Source: Lichenostomus cassidix (taxonomy: Eukaryota > Chordata > Aves > Passeriformes > Meliphagidae). From it: a DNA stretch of 64,000 bases. Location: assembly GCA_008360975.2 (NCBI GenBank), contig CM039211.1:50032077-50096076 (forward strand). The letters run 5' to 3'. The stretch's first letter is position 1, and the number at the start of each line of letters is the position of its first letter. A program made the position numbers and the translations under genes. Shown here in pieces: positions 28,001-41,656 of the stretch. The notes below the pieces were generated by a model. The model had not been told where the DNA came from. It ran no database searches and was given only the letters and a program-made list of their open reading frames with translations.

Positions 28001-30532
28001 CCTATAAATTGCAGTCCAAACTGAGACCCTTGGAGCTCTCCTGGGCCGCAGTGGCTATGACCAGCAATTTCCTTCTGAGCAGGGCCTCTCAGAGCCAGCG
28101 AACTCTCACGTTTGCTGTACTTGGAGGACCGCTGAATGACAATGATGGATGACACCAGGATACCTCAGGATAACCTTCAGAAAAATGTGAACATAGGGCA
28201 GAAAGACTCCCCAGAGAACGGTTTGGTATTACACTGTGCAAGGGGTGGTTCCAGGACCCTGAGATCCTCTTTGATTACCTACTTTGAATCACCTCCTCTC
28301 TCCAGTTATTTTCCAAATTGTGACACATTTCTGTTGCATTGCAACTCACAACGGAAGGCTGCTATCTTGCTGGCAGTAATTTCAGGGAGAATGAGTTCTA
28401 GCACTAGTGTCATTAATACTGTGTGGTCCTCTGACCTCAATTAATTTGGCTCCTTTTGGTATCTCCTGTTGCCTGGAAGCTGACCCATCACAGTTCCAAA
28501 TTTATAAATCTTATTATCAAGAAATTCTCGTAAATATATATCCATACTTTTACATACATTTATATATTTTTAATTTATATATAAAAAAAAAATACTTAGA
28601 GTTTGCATAAACTCATATCAAGTGCATCCAAAGTACAATATACAGCAACACTCAGCTAAAAGTGTTTATAAAAACCTGTGCTATCTGAATTAAACTCTCA
28701 GTCTACACTGCTGTTACTCTGCCTGTGGAGCTAGAGACTATCTGAAGGAATTATGGAAGACCCCCGTAAGACAAATAATTATCAAAGCAATCTGGCTGAG
28801 CAAAACTGTTTAACTGATGGCAAGCTGCTTCACACTGTGCTGCATTATGTTTTACCAATCAAATGCCTCAGTAGTTAAAGTTAATTCATTGAGCTCCACA
28901 TGGATTAAACAGGCTAGAGTGCACTCATCCTCTCCTTACGCAAAAGGAGAAGATTTGGTTCAAATGTTGATTTGCACCATGTCAAGAAATGTTTGCTTCA
29001 ATTAAGTAATCTCATTTTAAAGAGAGTTCCATGCCAGAAAAATAAACAGTGCAACTTTTCTACACATGCGCAGTAGTTACATGCAGGATACAATCTTATG
29101 ATTTCTGTGAGGCAGCCCTGGAAAACCAGGAATTCGTATTATGTCAGGATCACAGCTACAGAAATATTAGGCAAATTTTGGGTTCCATTGCATCTGTGTA
29201 CATTATAGCCAATTCATTTCTAGTGAATGTATACAAATTTAGTGATCATAACCGGGAGAAAACATGTATTTCATATCAGCGCTCTTCAGTGAAGAATTAA
29301 TCCACCGACTTTGCTCCACACAAACTTCACTATTAATACTCCATTCATGCAGCTTAATTCCTCACAGAAGGTTTATTTTCCTCTGGTCAGAAACTAACTG
29401 GCTGAAATAAAAATAGGAAATTATTACTAAAAATAATAACAGATATGTTTTCTCTGATTTTTACTATGAAGAAGATCAGAGATACAAGATAATCACACTC
29501 CCCAAATGGATCAAATAAAACGAGAATTCCATCATTGTCAGACAAAAGACAGGTACAGAAGAATAAATGTACAATATGGTTTTATCTCATATTCAAGCCC
29601 AATGACTAGGGGCTGACCACACATAACCTAAAGTCTGTGCAGTTACAGCAGAGGTGATTTTTGGCCTTGTGACAGGGAATTTGCATTAGATAAACTAGAC
29701 CTAAGGAATATATTTTCACAGGGCTCTATGATGGCATATCTGAATTAAGAATAATTACTCCCATCCCACTGAGAGCCCAAGCAGCACACCATTATGCAGC
29801 TCATGGGACATCCTGGGAAACTGTAACTAAGGCAGCTTTGCTTCTTTCTGCGGTTTTGCTCACCCAGCTGCAGTAACTGGCATGCAGTGGAAGAAAGCTG
29901 GGCTCCTTGCTCTGCTGTGACACATACTGCAGTGGAACAAAACCCTGGAAGTGTGACCCAAGAGGGGAGGAGACCCAGGCAATTCAGGTAGCCTACACAA
30001 AAATATGGTCCAGGTCATGATTTCATCCCTTGATCAAGTTTTTAGGGAGCACAATGTAGGGTGGGGTTGCTGGATTTTTTTTTTTTTTTTTGGATATGGG
30101 GTGGGGGGGTATTTTTATTTTAGGGAGATACACTTTTAAAACATGAAATAGTGAGTCAGCACTTTGTTTCATACTTTCTATGAATAAAAAAATCCATGAT
30201 TTTCTGTTACGTATACTGAAGAGAACAAAATAAGCAATTCTTAAAAATGCAGACAATCTGAATATCAAATATATCTATTGTTTTGTCCTCAATGTCAGGG
30301 CCAAATTAAGGGAAACACATGACAGAGAAATAGATAATCTATCAGTTACTACATACCTCACCAACCCAATCTAATAAACTCTGTTGGAATCTTTAAAAGA
30401 TGGTGATCTGACCTACACCATATTGCTCTGAGCATAAACTCAAAGATGCTGCCATGTCCTTTGCAGAGTTAGTGACAAGGAAGGCCTGGGACACACTGTG
30501 ATTCCCTGCTCCTGGCCTTACACCACCTCATC
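22033..30532. other. Intergenic DNA, no supportable gene
   Basis: AT-rich sequence with several poly-T runs (for example near 27.40 and 30.08 kb) and an AT-rich segment at about 28.52-28.60 kb. A GA-rich simple stretch lies at about 25.16-25.21 kb. No open frame above about 102 codons and no recognisable coding signal. Confidence 0.55.
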
Positions 30533-30562
30533 CTTGGTGTGACCCCACTTGGTGTGACCCCA
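30533..30562. repeat. 15-bp tandem duplication
   Basis: CTTGGTGTGACCCCA occurs twice in direct succession (30533-30547 and 30548-30562) with no mismatch, which implies a recent small duplication. Confidence 0.8.
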
Positions 30563-33500
30563 CTGAGGCCAAGTATTCTGACAGAAAATACACACCTGCT
30601 GACGATCTGATTAGTGGGCTTCACCCACACATGTTCCATAAACACAGCCTAGGAAAGAGGCTCAGGCATGGTCCCTGACCCATCCCTGCATGCCTTGATG
30701 CCAGCTTTACAGGCGTGTTCTAGCACACAGCCAATGATCTCTAGGAAAAAGCCTGATGGTGTTGGCCATCTGGAGGAAGACATATGGTGGCCAGCACTGA
30801 CAGGCTGTAGAAATTCAGGCTGTACTCCAATATTCCCCAGTTCTGGAGTTTACACACATGCTTAAACATGGTCAGGTAATAAAATACTTAGAACATGAAG
30901 CAAATTTGGATTCAAGTGCAAAAGAGGTTTACATTCATATGACAAGCAAGATGTAGTGAAGTGGCCAGGCCATTGTCCGTCAATGAGCACAAGTATTAGT
31001 GAGAGTGTCTAATCAAACAAATTATGGCATAGTAAAAAATTACTTTATCACAAAATTACAATGAATTTTTAAATTCAGATTTTAAAATTATTTTAAAAAT
31101 GTTTTATGTTTTCCAGACACTGTGACATCTTTATGTTTAAAAGAGAGGTAAAAACTTCTTCATGGGAAAAAAACCTAATCCCTGCTGGTGACTGGATTCA
31201 GGTTGGCACCTGCACAGGTAATAGTCTGAATCAACATCTCTCCTTGATTCTGCTTTGCCTCCTTTCAGAGGAGGCTTAGCAAAGTCAGTAGGTTTTTTTA
31301 TTATTGTTGACTGTCTGGGGGTGAGCCTTTACTTTCCTTTCTGTGCATAAGCTTTGATTTGCTCTAACCTTTGCCACAGAGATGCTGCAAGGACTAAGTG
31401 CAGCACCACATCTAAGATCTAAGTAGGATCCCTTTAAGCAACTGGCAGTGAACAGTGCAGGCAGTAGTGAGCAAGCTCTTTCCCATCAAGTTCCTGTTTT
31501 ATTCAAGATGAGCTGTTGGGTGCAGTAGGTACAGTCCTGTGAAGTTCACCACATGTACACACACACACTTTCCGTTTCATTTGTAAAGCTGATGCCCTTT
31601 CCCTACAGTTTGCAGAGACTGGGATTTGTTTCAATGGTTTTTACTGGGCCACTGCTTGTTCTCAGTTTCCTGTTGCTTTGATCATGGTTTTCCAGCTCTC
31701 CTCAAGTAAGTTGTATCCTCCAAGGTGGATTTTCTCCTTTCCTGTGCTGGGCCAAAGCATCTAAGTAACTTTTGATTTTTTTCCTTTTTCCCCTCTTTTT
31801 TTTCCCCTTTGGACTTTTTTTTATTTTGTTTCTGACTAGCCATATGTGAGATAATTGTGCCCACAGGAATTCCTTTCAGAGTGCCTAAGCACAAAAGAAA
31901 AACACCCGGCCAGTTCTTTTTCTAGAGCAGTACAAACATTTCCTTAAACCTAAGTGTCTCAGGAGGGGCATTGACAGAAGGCTCCTTTCACCCAGAAAGC
32001 CTGCTCTGCGCTGAGCTGCCAGTGAACCCTCAGCCGCCTCCTGCATTTTGACGTCACTGATGGAGTGAAAGTTTTGCCAATAAAAGCAGTCAAGTTCTTT
32101 GATTCCAGCTTTATGACAATGGAAAGGAGGCCAGGGCCAATCATGCTGTGGTGGGGTTTATTAATGGAAAAGGGCAGTGGGAGCCAGTAACTCTTTGGCA
32201 ACTTCATTCCTTTGACTACTGTCCCCCTACACTGCACATGATGGATGGAAAACTGCATGCTCTCCTCTTCAGTGATAGCTTTCCCATGCTAATAATCTCC
32301 CCAGTAAGAAGGCCTGGACTAACATTAGGAACTTGCACAGCTTGGGAAGGGCAAAGCGGATCTTAAAACCACCCATGTGATTTGACGGCTGCAAGGAACC
32401 ATGCTAAGAAAATATCCCTGTACTCTGAACTCATCTTATTAAGGGAATAAATCTGATTTCTTCTTTGAGCTCTCCTCCCCTGTGGTCTGAACTGCTAACC
32501 CTTTCGTTTTAATAGATGAGTTATGTCCCTGGACAGTGACACAAAAATTGTAGTCCTATTTTCAGCATATCCCAAGAAAATGAGTTGTGATCTCTCAGCA
32601 CAGTTTCAGGATGTTTCTCTCTGTCTGTAACAAAATATGGGGTTGATAGTTAGCTTATCAGGGGGTCATTGTTCCCATGTTCAGCATGGTTGTGTGCTGA
32701 GGAAAGGGATTCTGACTCTGAATCCCAATTTGTGGAAAGGGTAGCTAGGAATTGCTTTTCCCCCCTTCCCAGCTCTGTCACTAAAACTGCCAGTAAATGC
32801 CTGGAACCTGTCCTCCAAATCAAGAACCATCCCCGTTCCATGGACCACTGCATAACAGCAGAGACAGAGGGACATCTGCTTTAGTGGCCAAGTCAGCTTT
32901 AGAGAGGACCAAATCCAAGTAAGGAGCAAGACAGGCTGGAGCTTGGCTGGAAGATAAGAAAGAAGGGGCACTTCACTGGGAAAGAAGATGATATGGGGCC
33001 TAAGTGGTTTCTTTCTTCACCAACCACATCGCAGAACGAGTTACAGCACAGAAGTTTAGGAGCTCCTTCCCATTCCACTTTGCAATGCAAGGCATTCCCA
33101 GTGCAGTAGGAAGTTGCCCAGTCTGTATAGTTATTCATAGACCTTTGCTGAGCACCAGCAAGGAGTCAAGCACATAAATTACATCCTGAGCAGTACACTC
33201 CTGAATACACCTCCCAGGGAAGCTGTAGAGGATATGGAGTTCCCGGCAGAAGAATTTTGCAGCACAGTCTAAAATAATGTCAATAAAAATTCTGAAAGAG
33301 CACAACTCCATAGGACCCCACGCTTTAGGGCACATTTTGGGTGTGATGCTTTTATTGTTGTTTGCAGAAAAAAAAGAAGTATGTAATTTGAGCTAAACAT
33401 CTCCAACATTTGCAGCTGTAGAATGCAGGTTTCAGAACAATCCTTGCTAAGAGACTTTACAGATAAGAACACAACAATTTATTCCTCTCCTTGTCTGAGA

Positions 33501-34747
33501 AGGAATAAAACATCTCTCTCCCCAAAAGTGTACAGTTTTAGATAACTAAATCTCCTTAAAAGTGCATAGAAGAAAAAATTGCATTGAAATATGACTTATT
33601 AATTGGCAGTTGTGGGGGATGAGGATGCTAAATGTCTAGGGATTTGGAATTTTTATGAGATGGACCCAGATTCATAAGAAAAGTTTGATATATGTAGGTT
33701 GGGGATGAGGGTGTACAAGATATATAAATGTTAATGTCCACAATATGCCATTCAAGTTTTTCATAGCAACTTGAAACCAGAATTTATAGGCTGCTATTAA
33801 AATGTCTCAGTTGTATGTGTTAGACCTTAATTGTAGCTGGATTTGCCTCAATTTTTATATTTTTTAGGGGACAAAGAAGAATATGGCTGTGCATCCCAGC
33901 ATGTGAGTGAGTTTATCAAATACAAGGCAGCAGCCAGAGCAACAGGAAATCACATAAGAAAGCCCAACTCCTGGTTGGCAGAAGCATGTTGACCTCTCCT
34001 TCATGTCACTGGGTTTAATACTCCAACTTCACTGTAAAAGCATCTTCCCCAAGCTCGGGTTCATAAAAGTGTTAGTGGTCCTTGATGTTCCCAGAAGAGG
34101 ACAGTAAGGAAAACATAGCCCTGAATAGCTCACATTGATTGCAGCAAATACAGAGCAGGAGGGTCAGAACCATTTCCCAGCCCAGAGCCAGTGCTGTAGA
34201 ACTGAGCAGCTATTCATAGCCACTGGATCCTCTCCAAGCCGTGAGTGTAAATTTACTTGTATCATCTTTGCAGAGAGGAATTGTGGTCCCCAGTGCCTCC
34301 CGCTTGTTTCGGATAGACTGTTTATTTGTTTAGTCCTGTAATGATATTATCCACAGGGCTAGAGCCACACAGTGAGGATTAGGAATTCCTGGAGGAGAAG
34401 CCGTGTGTTTATTACCATGACAGCCCCGTGTGACACAAGCCAACAGTTATTTGTAGTTGTTCTCCTCTTGGAGCTTGCAGCCGTGGGGTGAAGGTGTCTG
34501 ATTGATCTCGCAAAGGCACAAGTCGAAGAAGCTGTCACAGGGAAAGTGGTAGGATTAGCATGATAGAGACTCCTTCCTCGACTGTCTACAAAGAGCTCTA
34601 CCTCTGGATGTTTTCAAATGTGAATGACGGGAAGGGGGGGGGACATCAGAGACCAAAGTCTTTCAAACATTGATAACACTCCCTAACCTGTGCGTTTAAC
34701 CTGCCTGTTAGAGAGCATTTAATAAGCCATGCAACTCAGATTTTAGC
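30563..34747. other. Intergenic DNA, no supportable gene
   Basis: AT-rich sequence grading into slightly more GC-rich sequence. Only short open frames are present, and no domain or RNA gene is recognisable. Confidence 0.5.
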
Positions 34748-34801
34748 AAAAAAAAAAAAAAAGAAAAAAAAAAAAAAAAAAAAGAAAAAAAAAGAAAAAA
34801 A
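34748..34801 (+). repeat. A-rich tract
   Basis: About 54 bases of adenine interrupted only by a few single guanines. It could be an old poly(A) tail or a simple repeat. No LINE, SINE or retrocopy body is recognisable directly upstream. Confidence 0.8.
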
Positions 34802-37800
34802 GTCCTGCGTTTCTAAAACAACAAATAAAAAAGCACTGGCACAAAAAGCTCTTGCAAGTATGTGCATAAGCCCAGTGAAAGGGGAAGAGGGGCCAAGGGG
34901 GAGGGAGAAGGTTGCTGGGTTGGGGTTTTGTTCCTTTTATTTTTCTTTCAAAAAAATTGTTTCCTATTTTAATAAATATTTAATCATGGAAAGGGAGGGG
35001 AAAGGCCAAAAGTAACAAAGAACTGTAGGTTGTTTAGATTGCTTGGGAACTCCCTCTTTGCAGCTGACCATTGCTACATGTAGGTTAATTTCCACATGGA
35101 GCTGGAGAAATTCTATACCCGGTTTGTGAAGTATGGGTCAGCCGAAGCATGTTAATCTGTTTAGCATGTGCGCTTCGTGGAGGTGCCAGACCACCGCCGT
35201 GCAAGAGCAGAAGCAGCAGCAGCCATAGTCCTTGGGGGTAGTTAATAAAGACTTAAAGGGAAACAAGTTTATAAAGGTTTCAGTTCGTGCACCGTGCCAG
35301 CTTTGAACATTTCAGGCTTCCAGCCCTGCGGACCAGAAAGCTAAGGAATCCCTGGGCTGTTTATCGCAGCCATAGAAGACGAAGCGCCGGTGAAGGAGCT
35401 TGCGCAGCCGGGGCAAGAGCGGGAAGAGCCGTAGTGCTTCTTCTCCCCGTGAAAAGGGGGCACCAGCTGAGTGCCCCCTGCACCATAGGGGCATCCCGAG
35501 TGCCCCATAGCCCCGCACACAAGTGCATCTTCACTGCTTTAGGTAGATAAAGATGGTTTTGGAACCTCGGATTTTAACCCTCACCTTTCCCAATGCAGAC
35601 CCTCACTCCCAGCCGGAGGCTTGGACAGTCGTACGAGCCGCTAAACGAGATAATAGCAAATAAAACTCCAGGGGCTTATTCCTAAAACCCCCCACAATGC
35701 AGACTAATCAACGTCTCGTCTCTCGCTCGGAGATGAGCTGCGAGACGTGGCGCTCGGGCTGACACGCTAGTTCTCTCTCGTCATTTTTTTTTAATTTTCC
35801 TTTGAAATTCTAGACACTTATTAAAGTGTTTTTAAATAATCAAAATATTTGCTGATGAGTATTTATTTTGACAAGAGTTTTGGTTTGGCTTTCGACTTTC
35901 CATTCGACTATATAGACTGCAGTGTTAATTTACTATAAAACCAAATGTGGTTAGATTATTCTGCCTCGACGTTAGATTCCAGTCATTTGGGAGAAGTTTT
36001 CCTAGTAGATGAAATGAACAGTCACAAACACATCTCGTTCCATTTTCCAGCGTGCTTTGCCATGTGTTCTTCGGAGCCAAGGGAAGCTGAACACTGATGG
36101 ACAGGAAAAGTATCCCGCTAACAGATACGTACCATGGACATATCTAGAAAACAGGGGCATTCATGCAGTCCCCTGGTGTCGCTGTCCTTGCCGTATTTAA
36201 AGCGGCCGAGCGGGCGCTGCACGTCGAAAATCAAAAGAAGCCACGAACTGGGACAGGGGCTGTCCCAGTAATCCGGAACCGGATTTCTCCGCTCCGAAGG
36301 AGGTCCGGAAGGTGCTTTTTTACTGCTGGGCGCTCGGACCCCAGCCCGGGGAGGAACCCCCCGGTTTGGACAATCTCCACCCTCCTAGGCTTTTTTTGTC
36401 TCCAGGCCTGAGCGCTCTTGTCTGTTGCTTAATGAGTTGACAGTGATAAAATCTCAAGTAAGGGGCCAGAGCTGCCATGTAAGTGCAGCTGCCTGGAGAA
36501 GACTCCGCCCGCTCTCCGGTTGCCTGGCAGACCGGCTTCCTGCCATCCTTCCAGGAATAATAAGCACTTGCAATATTTCCCTCGTTTCTTCTTCATTTGC
36601 AGGGGACAATAGCGGTGGTCATCCTCTGGTGTCTGCTGGCACCGGCTCATCACTGGGTTGGGGTCAGGCTCCTCTCAGCGGTTCCAGTCCGCTCCAAGAG
36701 ACGGAGCTCAGCGCCAAAAGAGCCTCCCGTTAGGTTTCCTGGCCCTCCGTGACATCTGCAGTGGTTTACTTTCCCCTGTAAAGCTGGGTTTTTTAAATTT
36801 CACACTGTTGGTTGGTTGGTCCATGGGCACGGTTTGTTGTTTGTTCTTTTACATCCTTGCACGTACCTTTCCAAGCATACTTTTTATTAATGATGAAGGA
36901 ATTGGTCAAGACCTAAACCATGCACTATCTTTTATGCTAGTACCCCTTGGCTTCACTGTTACCTGTACTGACAGAAGGTACTTACCCCCATTTTGAGAAG
37001 CGGTGCAGCTCATGGCTTGAGGTCGCTTCTGAAACCAACCTAAAAAGTCAGTAAAAAACACTGACACTAAACATCAAGCGTCCTTAGGCCAAGGTGTGCA
37101 GGGTGAAAATTTAAAATTTACTGGTGAAAAAATAGGTGTTTCCGCTTTCTTCGTTGAAACGTTTTACGAAACATTATTGCCTTGAGAAGTGTCGGGGATG
37201 GGAAGAGTGGTATTCCTGGATTAGCACTGTCTACTAACGTAAGAAGCCCTTCCCTGCTAAGGGCGTTTAACGCTCTGAAGCACCCTCGGAAAGCAGTCCT
37301 GTCCTCCTCGAGGGGAAGCAGAGAGCTCCCCTCAACCATGTCCTGAGCAGGCCTGTTCTGGCCCCACCAGCAGGGTACAGCGCACCTGGGGAGACGACAT
37401 TGGGATTTCAAGCCACTAAAATCCTTTTGTATTGTTCTAATGACCTACAACCTATTTTCTTTCCGTCAAGGATCTGAAAAGACCTATTCCGTTTGAAACC
37501 GTTGCTGCACAAGTCTGATCACAGGCCAAGTAAGAGTCCTGCCAGAGGAAGTTCAACAATGAGTTTCAGAGAAATATGTATATTCTGCTCTGGAAATGTG
37601 CTCCTGGTCAGAAACCCGGGCGTTCCTCACGAAGCAGCTCTGCTCCCGGGCATCTCTGCTTCTTTTGGAGCAATGCATTATCACCTTCACTTCGGTCTGT
37701 AAAGCCAAACCAAGAAAATTAGCTTGCACTGGCTCATGCATAAACACGATAGTTTAATAGCACGTTGACTTTCAGACCCGTTATATCCAACAGCCGGGCC

Positions 37801-40076
37801 AGTCTTTTCGGGGACCAGAAGCATGGAATAATTATGTGCAGATACCAGGCTGGCTCTCCAGTAATAAGGGGAGCTCAGCCACCTTCAAGCCTGCCCTGCC
37901 GCAGTCGCAGAGGCAGCCGGGGGAGCTGCGTGCACGGGGAAGGTCCACACTCAAGGCCAACTAGCACGGAAGGGACGGGCAAACGGAGCCGACGGCTTCT
38001 TCGCGCTGCTGCAGAGTGGGCGCGGCGTCGGGGGAGCTCCCTGGACACGCTGCAGCAGGGAGGCACGGCATGCCGGACAGAGGGTGCCGCGGGCACGGCC
38101 ACCACACGCGGGGAGCGAGGGGACAGGGCTGCGAAGCCATTGAGCGCTGAGAACAGGAATTCCCCGGCTGCATGGGCTGGCACCCTGCGTATCTGGCGGG
38201 AAGTACTGATGCGTTTTAGTGTGGAGACAAGAGTGCCAGACCGAGTGCGACCCTTCTCCGCCCGTGAGAAGAGAGGAGGGGAGCCTGGCTCACACGGAAG
38301 GGCCATAGCGGCGGTGACATCCAGATCCCCGGGCTTTCGGAACAGCCCGACAGCACCGGAATGCCGAGTGACAGCACCCGCACGGTGACTATCCCGCCGG
38401 CGCGCTCCGCTCCTCGGCGAATAAGGCTGAAGAAAAAACAGAGAAACAGCAACAAAATAAACAGAAAGTCCTCACAACTCAAAACAACCATACAAAATAT
38501 GCACCCAAACAAACCCGCCAATTAACCCACCCCCTACAAGATCAGGACGTGAAATTAAGGTTTTACAGGAGACAGGGCAAGCAAGCATCAGTGTCCACTC
38601 ATAGGCCGAGAGCCGATGCAGCCTCCTCGAGCGGCTCCAAAGCCCTTGCCCGCGGGGCTCCTACTTGCCGGCTGGCTCCGTACGGACGCTACAGACGGGT
38701 CCCACCTCCTCGGCTTTGCCCGCAGCCGGCAGAGGATTTCCGTGGCAGGAGGTCGCTGGCTCCCTTCCCTCGGCCCGCGAGGGACACGCGTGGGCCCGGT
38801 GGGCACCGTGGGAGCAGGGGGTGAGCTCCTGCCGCACTGCCAGCACTAGGCCCACTTGCGGCCCTCTGTGCGTGTCTCAGGCAACACAAAGTGCAGTACC
38901 ACGGGCCAATAAATTCCCCCAGCGCGACGCGGAGTAGGCTTCCCCCTTTAGAAGTTCTCCCCGTGTAAAGAGGTATTTGGGTTGTCTACGAAATAATAAA
39001 TCCTAACAGCAGACAATAAAATTTACTATCACAGGAGTAACAGAAGCCTAAAATATTCCGAACATATTCCTTGAACAAATAACATAATCCCTGGCACACT
39101 AGAACACATGGTTTGCTTCAAACATGTTTCATTTTGTCATCGCATTGAGTGTACAGTATTTCTCTTTGGGTGCAAGAGTGATTGATATCTTTGGAAGAAT
39201 TGTTTGCAAGAACATGAAAGTTGCCAAAGCAAACACGTTGGAGGGAAGTGTGCAGAAGGGGGAGCAGAAGTATTTGGAGTAGATCTGGGTTTGGGGAGTT
39301 CACACAGAGGTGAGACAGCTAGAAGTAGAACAAATAAAAACATTCTGCACACTTCATCTAAATAAATTATATACAAAAATTGCCCTTTTGTAGCCGGCAA
39401 TAGCACAGTTACCACACTTCCCTCATGCCCCTACAGAATGTGGGCTGGAAGCCAACTTTCTTCAGCTAATGATTTGTAACTTTTGCTCCACTTGAATGAG
39501 TCTATTAATATTTAGATCTCTCAAATTCTGCTCCATACAAGCTGTCAGCATTGTTAAACAAAATAATCTATTTACCTTCTGTTGTACGTGTCCAGCAGTG
39601 GCTTGCATGGCTCGATGATGTACATTAATATGTTTTTCTTATGCTCCACTGCACTGGCCAAAGACAAAATTTCACATATTCTGTTCTTTCTTTTTAAAAA
39701 ATAATGTTTGACAAAACTCATTAGATAGCGCAAACTTTGGGGTGTTAATTTAATAACTACCATTCCTGAAGGACAAATATTTATCTTAATTCTCTTTTTA
39801 TCTCTTTCTGCCATCAACATCTGGGGAAAGCTGTTGTTCTGACTGGTTGAGATGGCCCGATCACAAGGGTACTTTGGCGGGGGATGGCGAGGAGTGCGTA
39901 TTTTCAGACACGCAGATCGCTGTCCCTCTGAAATTTCCCTTAGTAAAGCCCCTGACCCTTCGCGCCCTACCATCACCGCGGCAGCGGCCCCCGGGGCCCT
40001 GGGAAAGGCCGTCCCCCAGCGGGGTGGGGTGGCGTGGGGCCCCTGTATCAACCTGCTTCAATCTGAAGCACCCGCT
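34802..40076. other. CpG-rich intergenic sequence flanking FOXD1, no supportable gene
   Basis: CpG frequency rises sharply compared with the left third of the window, with GC-rich islands at about 35.2-35.8, 36.2-36.4 and 37.9-38.9 kb. An AT-rich block at about 35.8-36.0 kb separates two of these. A 207-codon plus-strand open frame (37765-38388) overlaps a 143-codon minus-strand one and has arginine/proline/glycine-rich composition, as expected from GC content alone. I treat the stretch as regulatory or non-coding DNA. Confidence 0.45.
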
Positions 40077-40269
40077 GGAAAAAAAAGAAAAAAAAAGAAA
40101 AAAAAAGGAAGAAAAAAAGAAGAAAAAGGGAAAAAAAAGAAAAAAAAGGGGAAAAAAAAAGGAAAAAAAAGAAGAAAAAAGAAAGAAAAAAAAAAAAAGA
40201 AAAAAGTAAAAAAGGAAAAAGGAAAAAAAAAGCAGGGAAAAAAAGAGAGGGAGACAGAGAAGAGAGAAA
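40077..40269 (+). repeat. Purine (A/G) simple-sequence tract
   Basis: About 190 bases that are almost exclusively A and G, with only isolated C or T interruptions. Runs of A are broken by G, GG or GGG, without a fixed unit length. The lysine-rich 'ORFs' read through it are by-products of composition. Confidence 0.85.
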
Positions 40270-41124
40270 TGTCCACAGCTCTGTACATCTTCCCCATGGG
40301 GTGGCTATGACCCTGCACCCCTCCCTGTGTGGAATTTTTACTGAGGTCTGGATTTCAGAGGCCTAACCCATCTTCTTCCCTCAGGCTCCCCCTCCCAAAA
40401 ACATCTAATCTCCCACCACTTGCCTTCTTGACCAGCCTGGGGTGAATGGCATAACTCCACAAAAGATATCAGAAGCAAACGCACAGCCGGGACTAGAAGG
40501 AATAGAGGAGTGGATCAGTATCAGGACACAGGTTTCAGCTAAACCTCTCATCTTAGAGCTCTGCCTCTCTGCTGCTTGCACAAAGTCCACAAATGAATTT
40601 ATTAAAAAACAAACAGGCAAAAGGTATAAGAAAAAGTGAGAAAATCTCAGGGCTAACAAGGAAACTTGCTGTACAACGCCCACGAGGAAAACAATGTGAA
40701 ACATGTAAAATGTAGACAAACAGCTCAGCCACCTGCTGATTGCGCTGGACTACCAGGCACACAGCTGCAGCTGCCCCTGGGTCTGGACACGAAGCTCTGT
40801 CTTCATCTGCTTGTTTTCCTAAGGAGAGAGGTCAACATCATCAGGGTCTATCCTTGGACTCAAGAAATGTAGATACTGGCCCTGGGAAGATCCTGCACTC
40901 CAAAATTAAGAAATTCTAAAACTCAGTACAACTCAGCCAACTCTCAACTACCCGTCGTGCAGTTCTTTGATCCTTGAAGTACGGGCACTCCTCCTGACTC
41001 TGTCTCGAGCACCTCTGGATTTGCGCTTCATGATGGAGCTCCCTAGAAGCTGTGCGTGCTGGAGGGGTGTAGGCAGGGTGACGGCCCATAAGCAGGGGCA
41101 AGTGACAAACGTGCCTTTTGGAGG

Positions 41125-41126
<2 letters not shown>

Positions 41127-41184
<58 letters not shown>
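41127..41184 (+). repeat. (GT)29 microsatellite
   Basis: 58 bp of uninterrupted GT, the longest dinucleotide run in the window and a likely length-polymorphic marker. Histidine/threonine or cysteine/valine open frames across it are artefacts. Confidence 0.95.
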
Positions 41185-41185
<1 letters not shown>

Positions 41186-41429
41186 CTCTCATACAGCCAG
41201 CCCCCAGTAATACAGCTCGGCTCAGCAACCATGAAAAAGTCTCCGGCTCTTTTCCCAGGGCCAAATAACTCCCTCTGGCGAGGGGTCTCTCCTCTCAATC
41301 CGCAGGTGGATCCCAAAGGAGTCCCTGAACCGTGGACCCCAGTGGAGCAGGGGTGAGAGAACATTTAATGAAGAGATGCGCTCTCTGCAGCCGGACAAAT
41401 CTGTCCTCTGAGCTGCACTCGCTTTTGAA

Positions 41430-41452
41430 GGGGCGCGGGGCGGGGGGGGGGG
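41430..41452 (+). other. G-run cluster, possible G-quadruplex
   Basis: GGGG-CGC-GGGG-C followed by eleven consecutive G gives enough G runs for an intramolecular quadruplex. This is a sequence pattern only. Confidence 0.4.
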
Positions 41453-41462
41453 AAGTAGACCC

Positions 41463-41656
41463 TATGTCCCTAAGGGAAATATTTGATCGGTTTTGTCCTT
41501 GCAACTCGTCCTGTTGAGTTCACTGGAATCAGACATGATACAGCGTGAGCAGCTCCCCGTATGTCCCTAAGGGAAATATTTGATCGCTTTTGTCCTTGGG
41601 ACTCGTCCTGTTGAGTTCACTGATATGAGACATGGTACAGCGTGAGCAGCCCCCCG
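41463..41656. repeat. Imperfect 97-bp tandem duplication
   Basis: Copy 1 (41463-41559) and copy 2 (41560-41656) both begin TATGTCCCTAAGGGAAATAT and both contain CTCGTCCTGTTGAGTTCACT and a 'cagcgtgagcagc' end. They differ by about ten substitutions with no length change. Both copies lie between CpG-rich segments and carry no coding frame I would trust. Confidence 0.85.

Noticed and set aside
37765..38388. 207-codon plus-strand open frame
   Set aside because: It is GC-driven with overlapping frames open on the other strand. There is no recognisable domain and the composition is Arg/Gly/Pro.
39847..40318. Lysine-rich (plus) and phenylalanine-rich (minus) open frames
   Set aside because: They are translations of the polypurine tract.
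40948..41364. Open frames with His-Thr or Cys-Val runs
   Set aside because: They are produced by the (GT)29 microsatellite.
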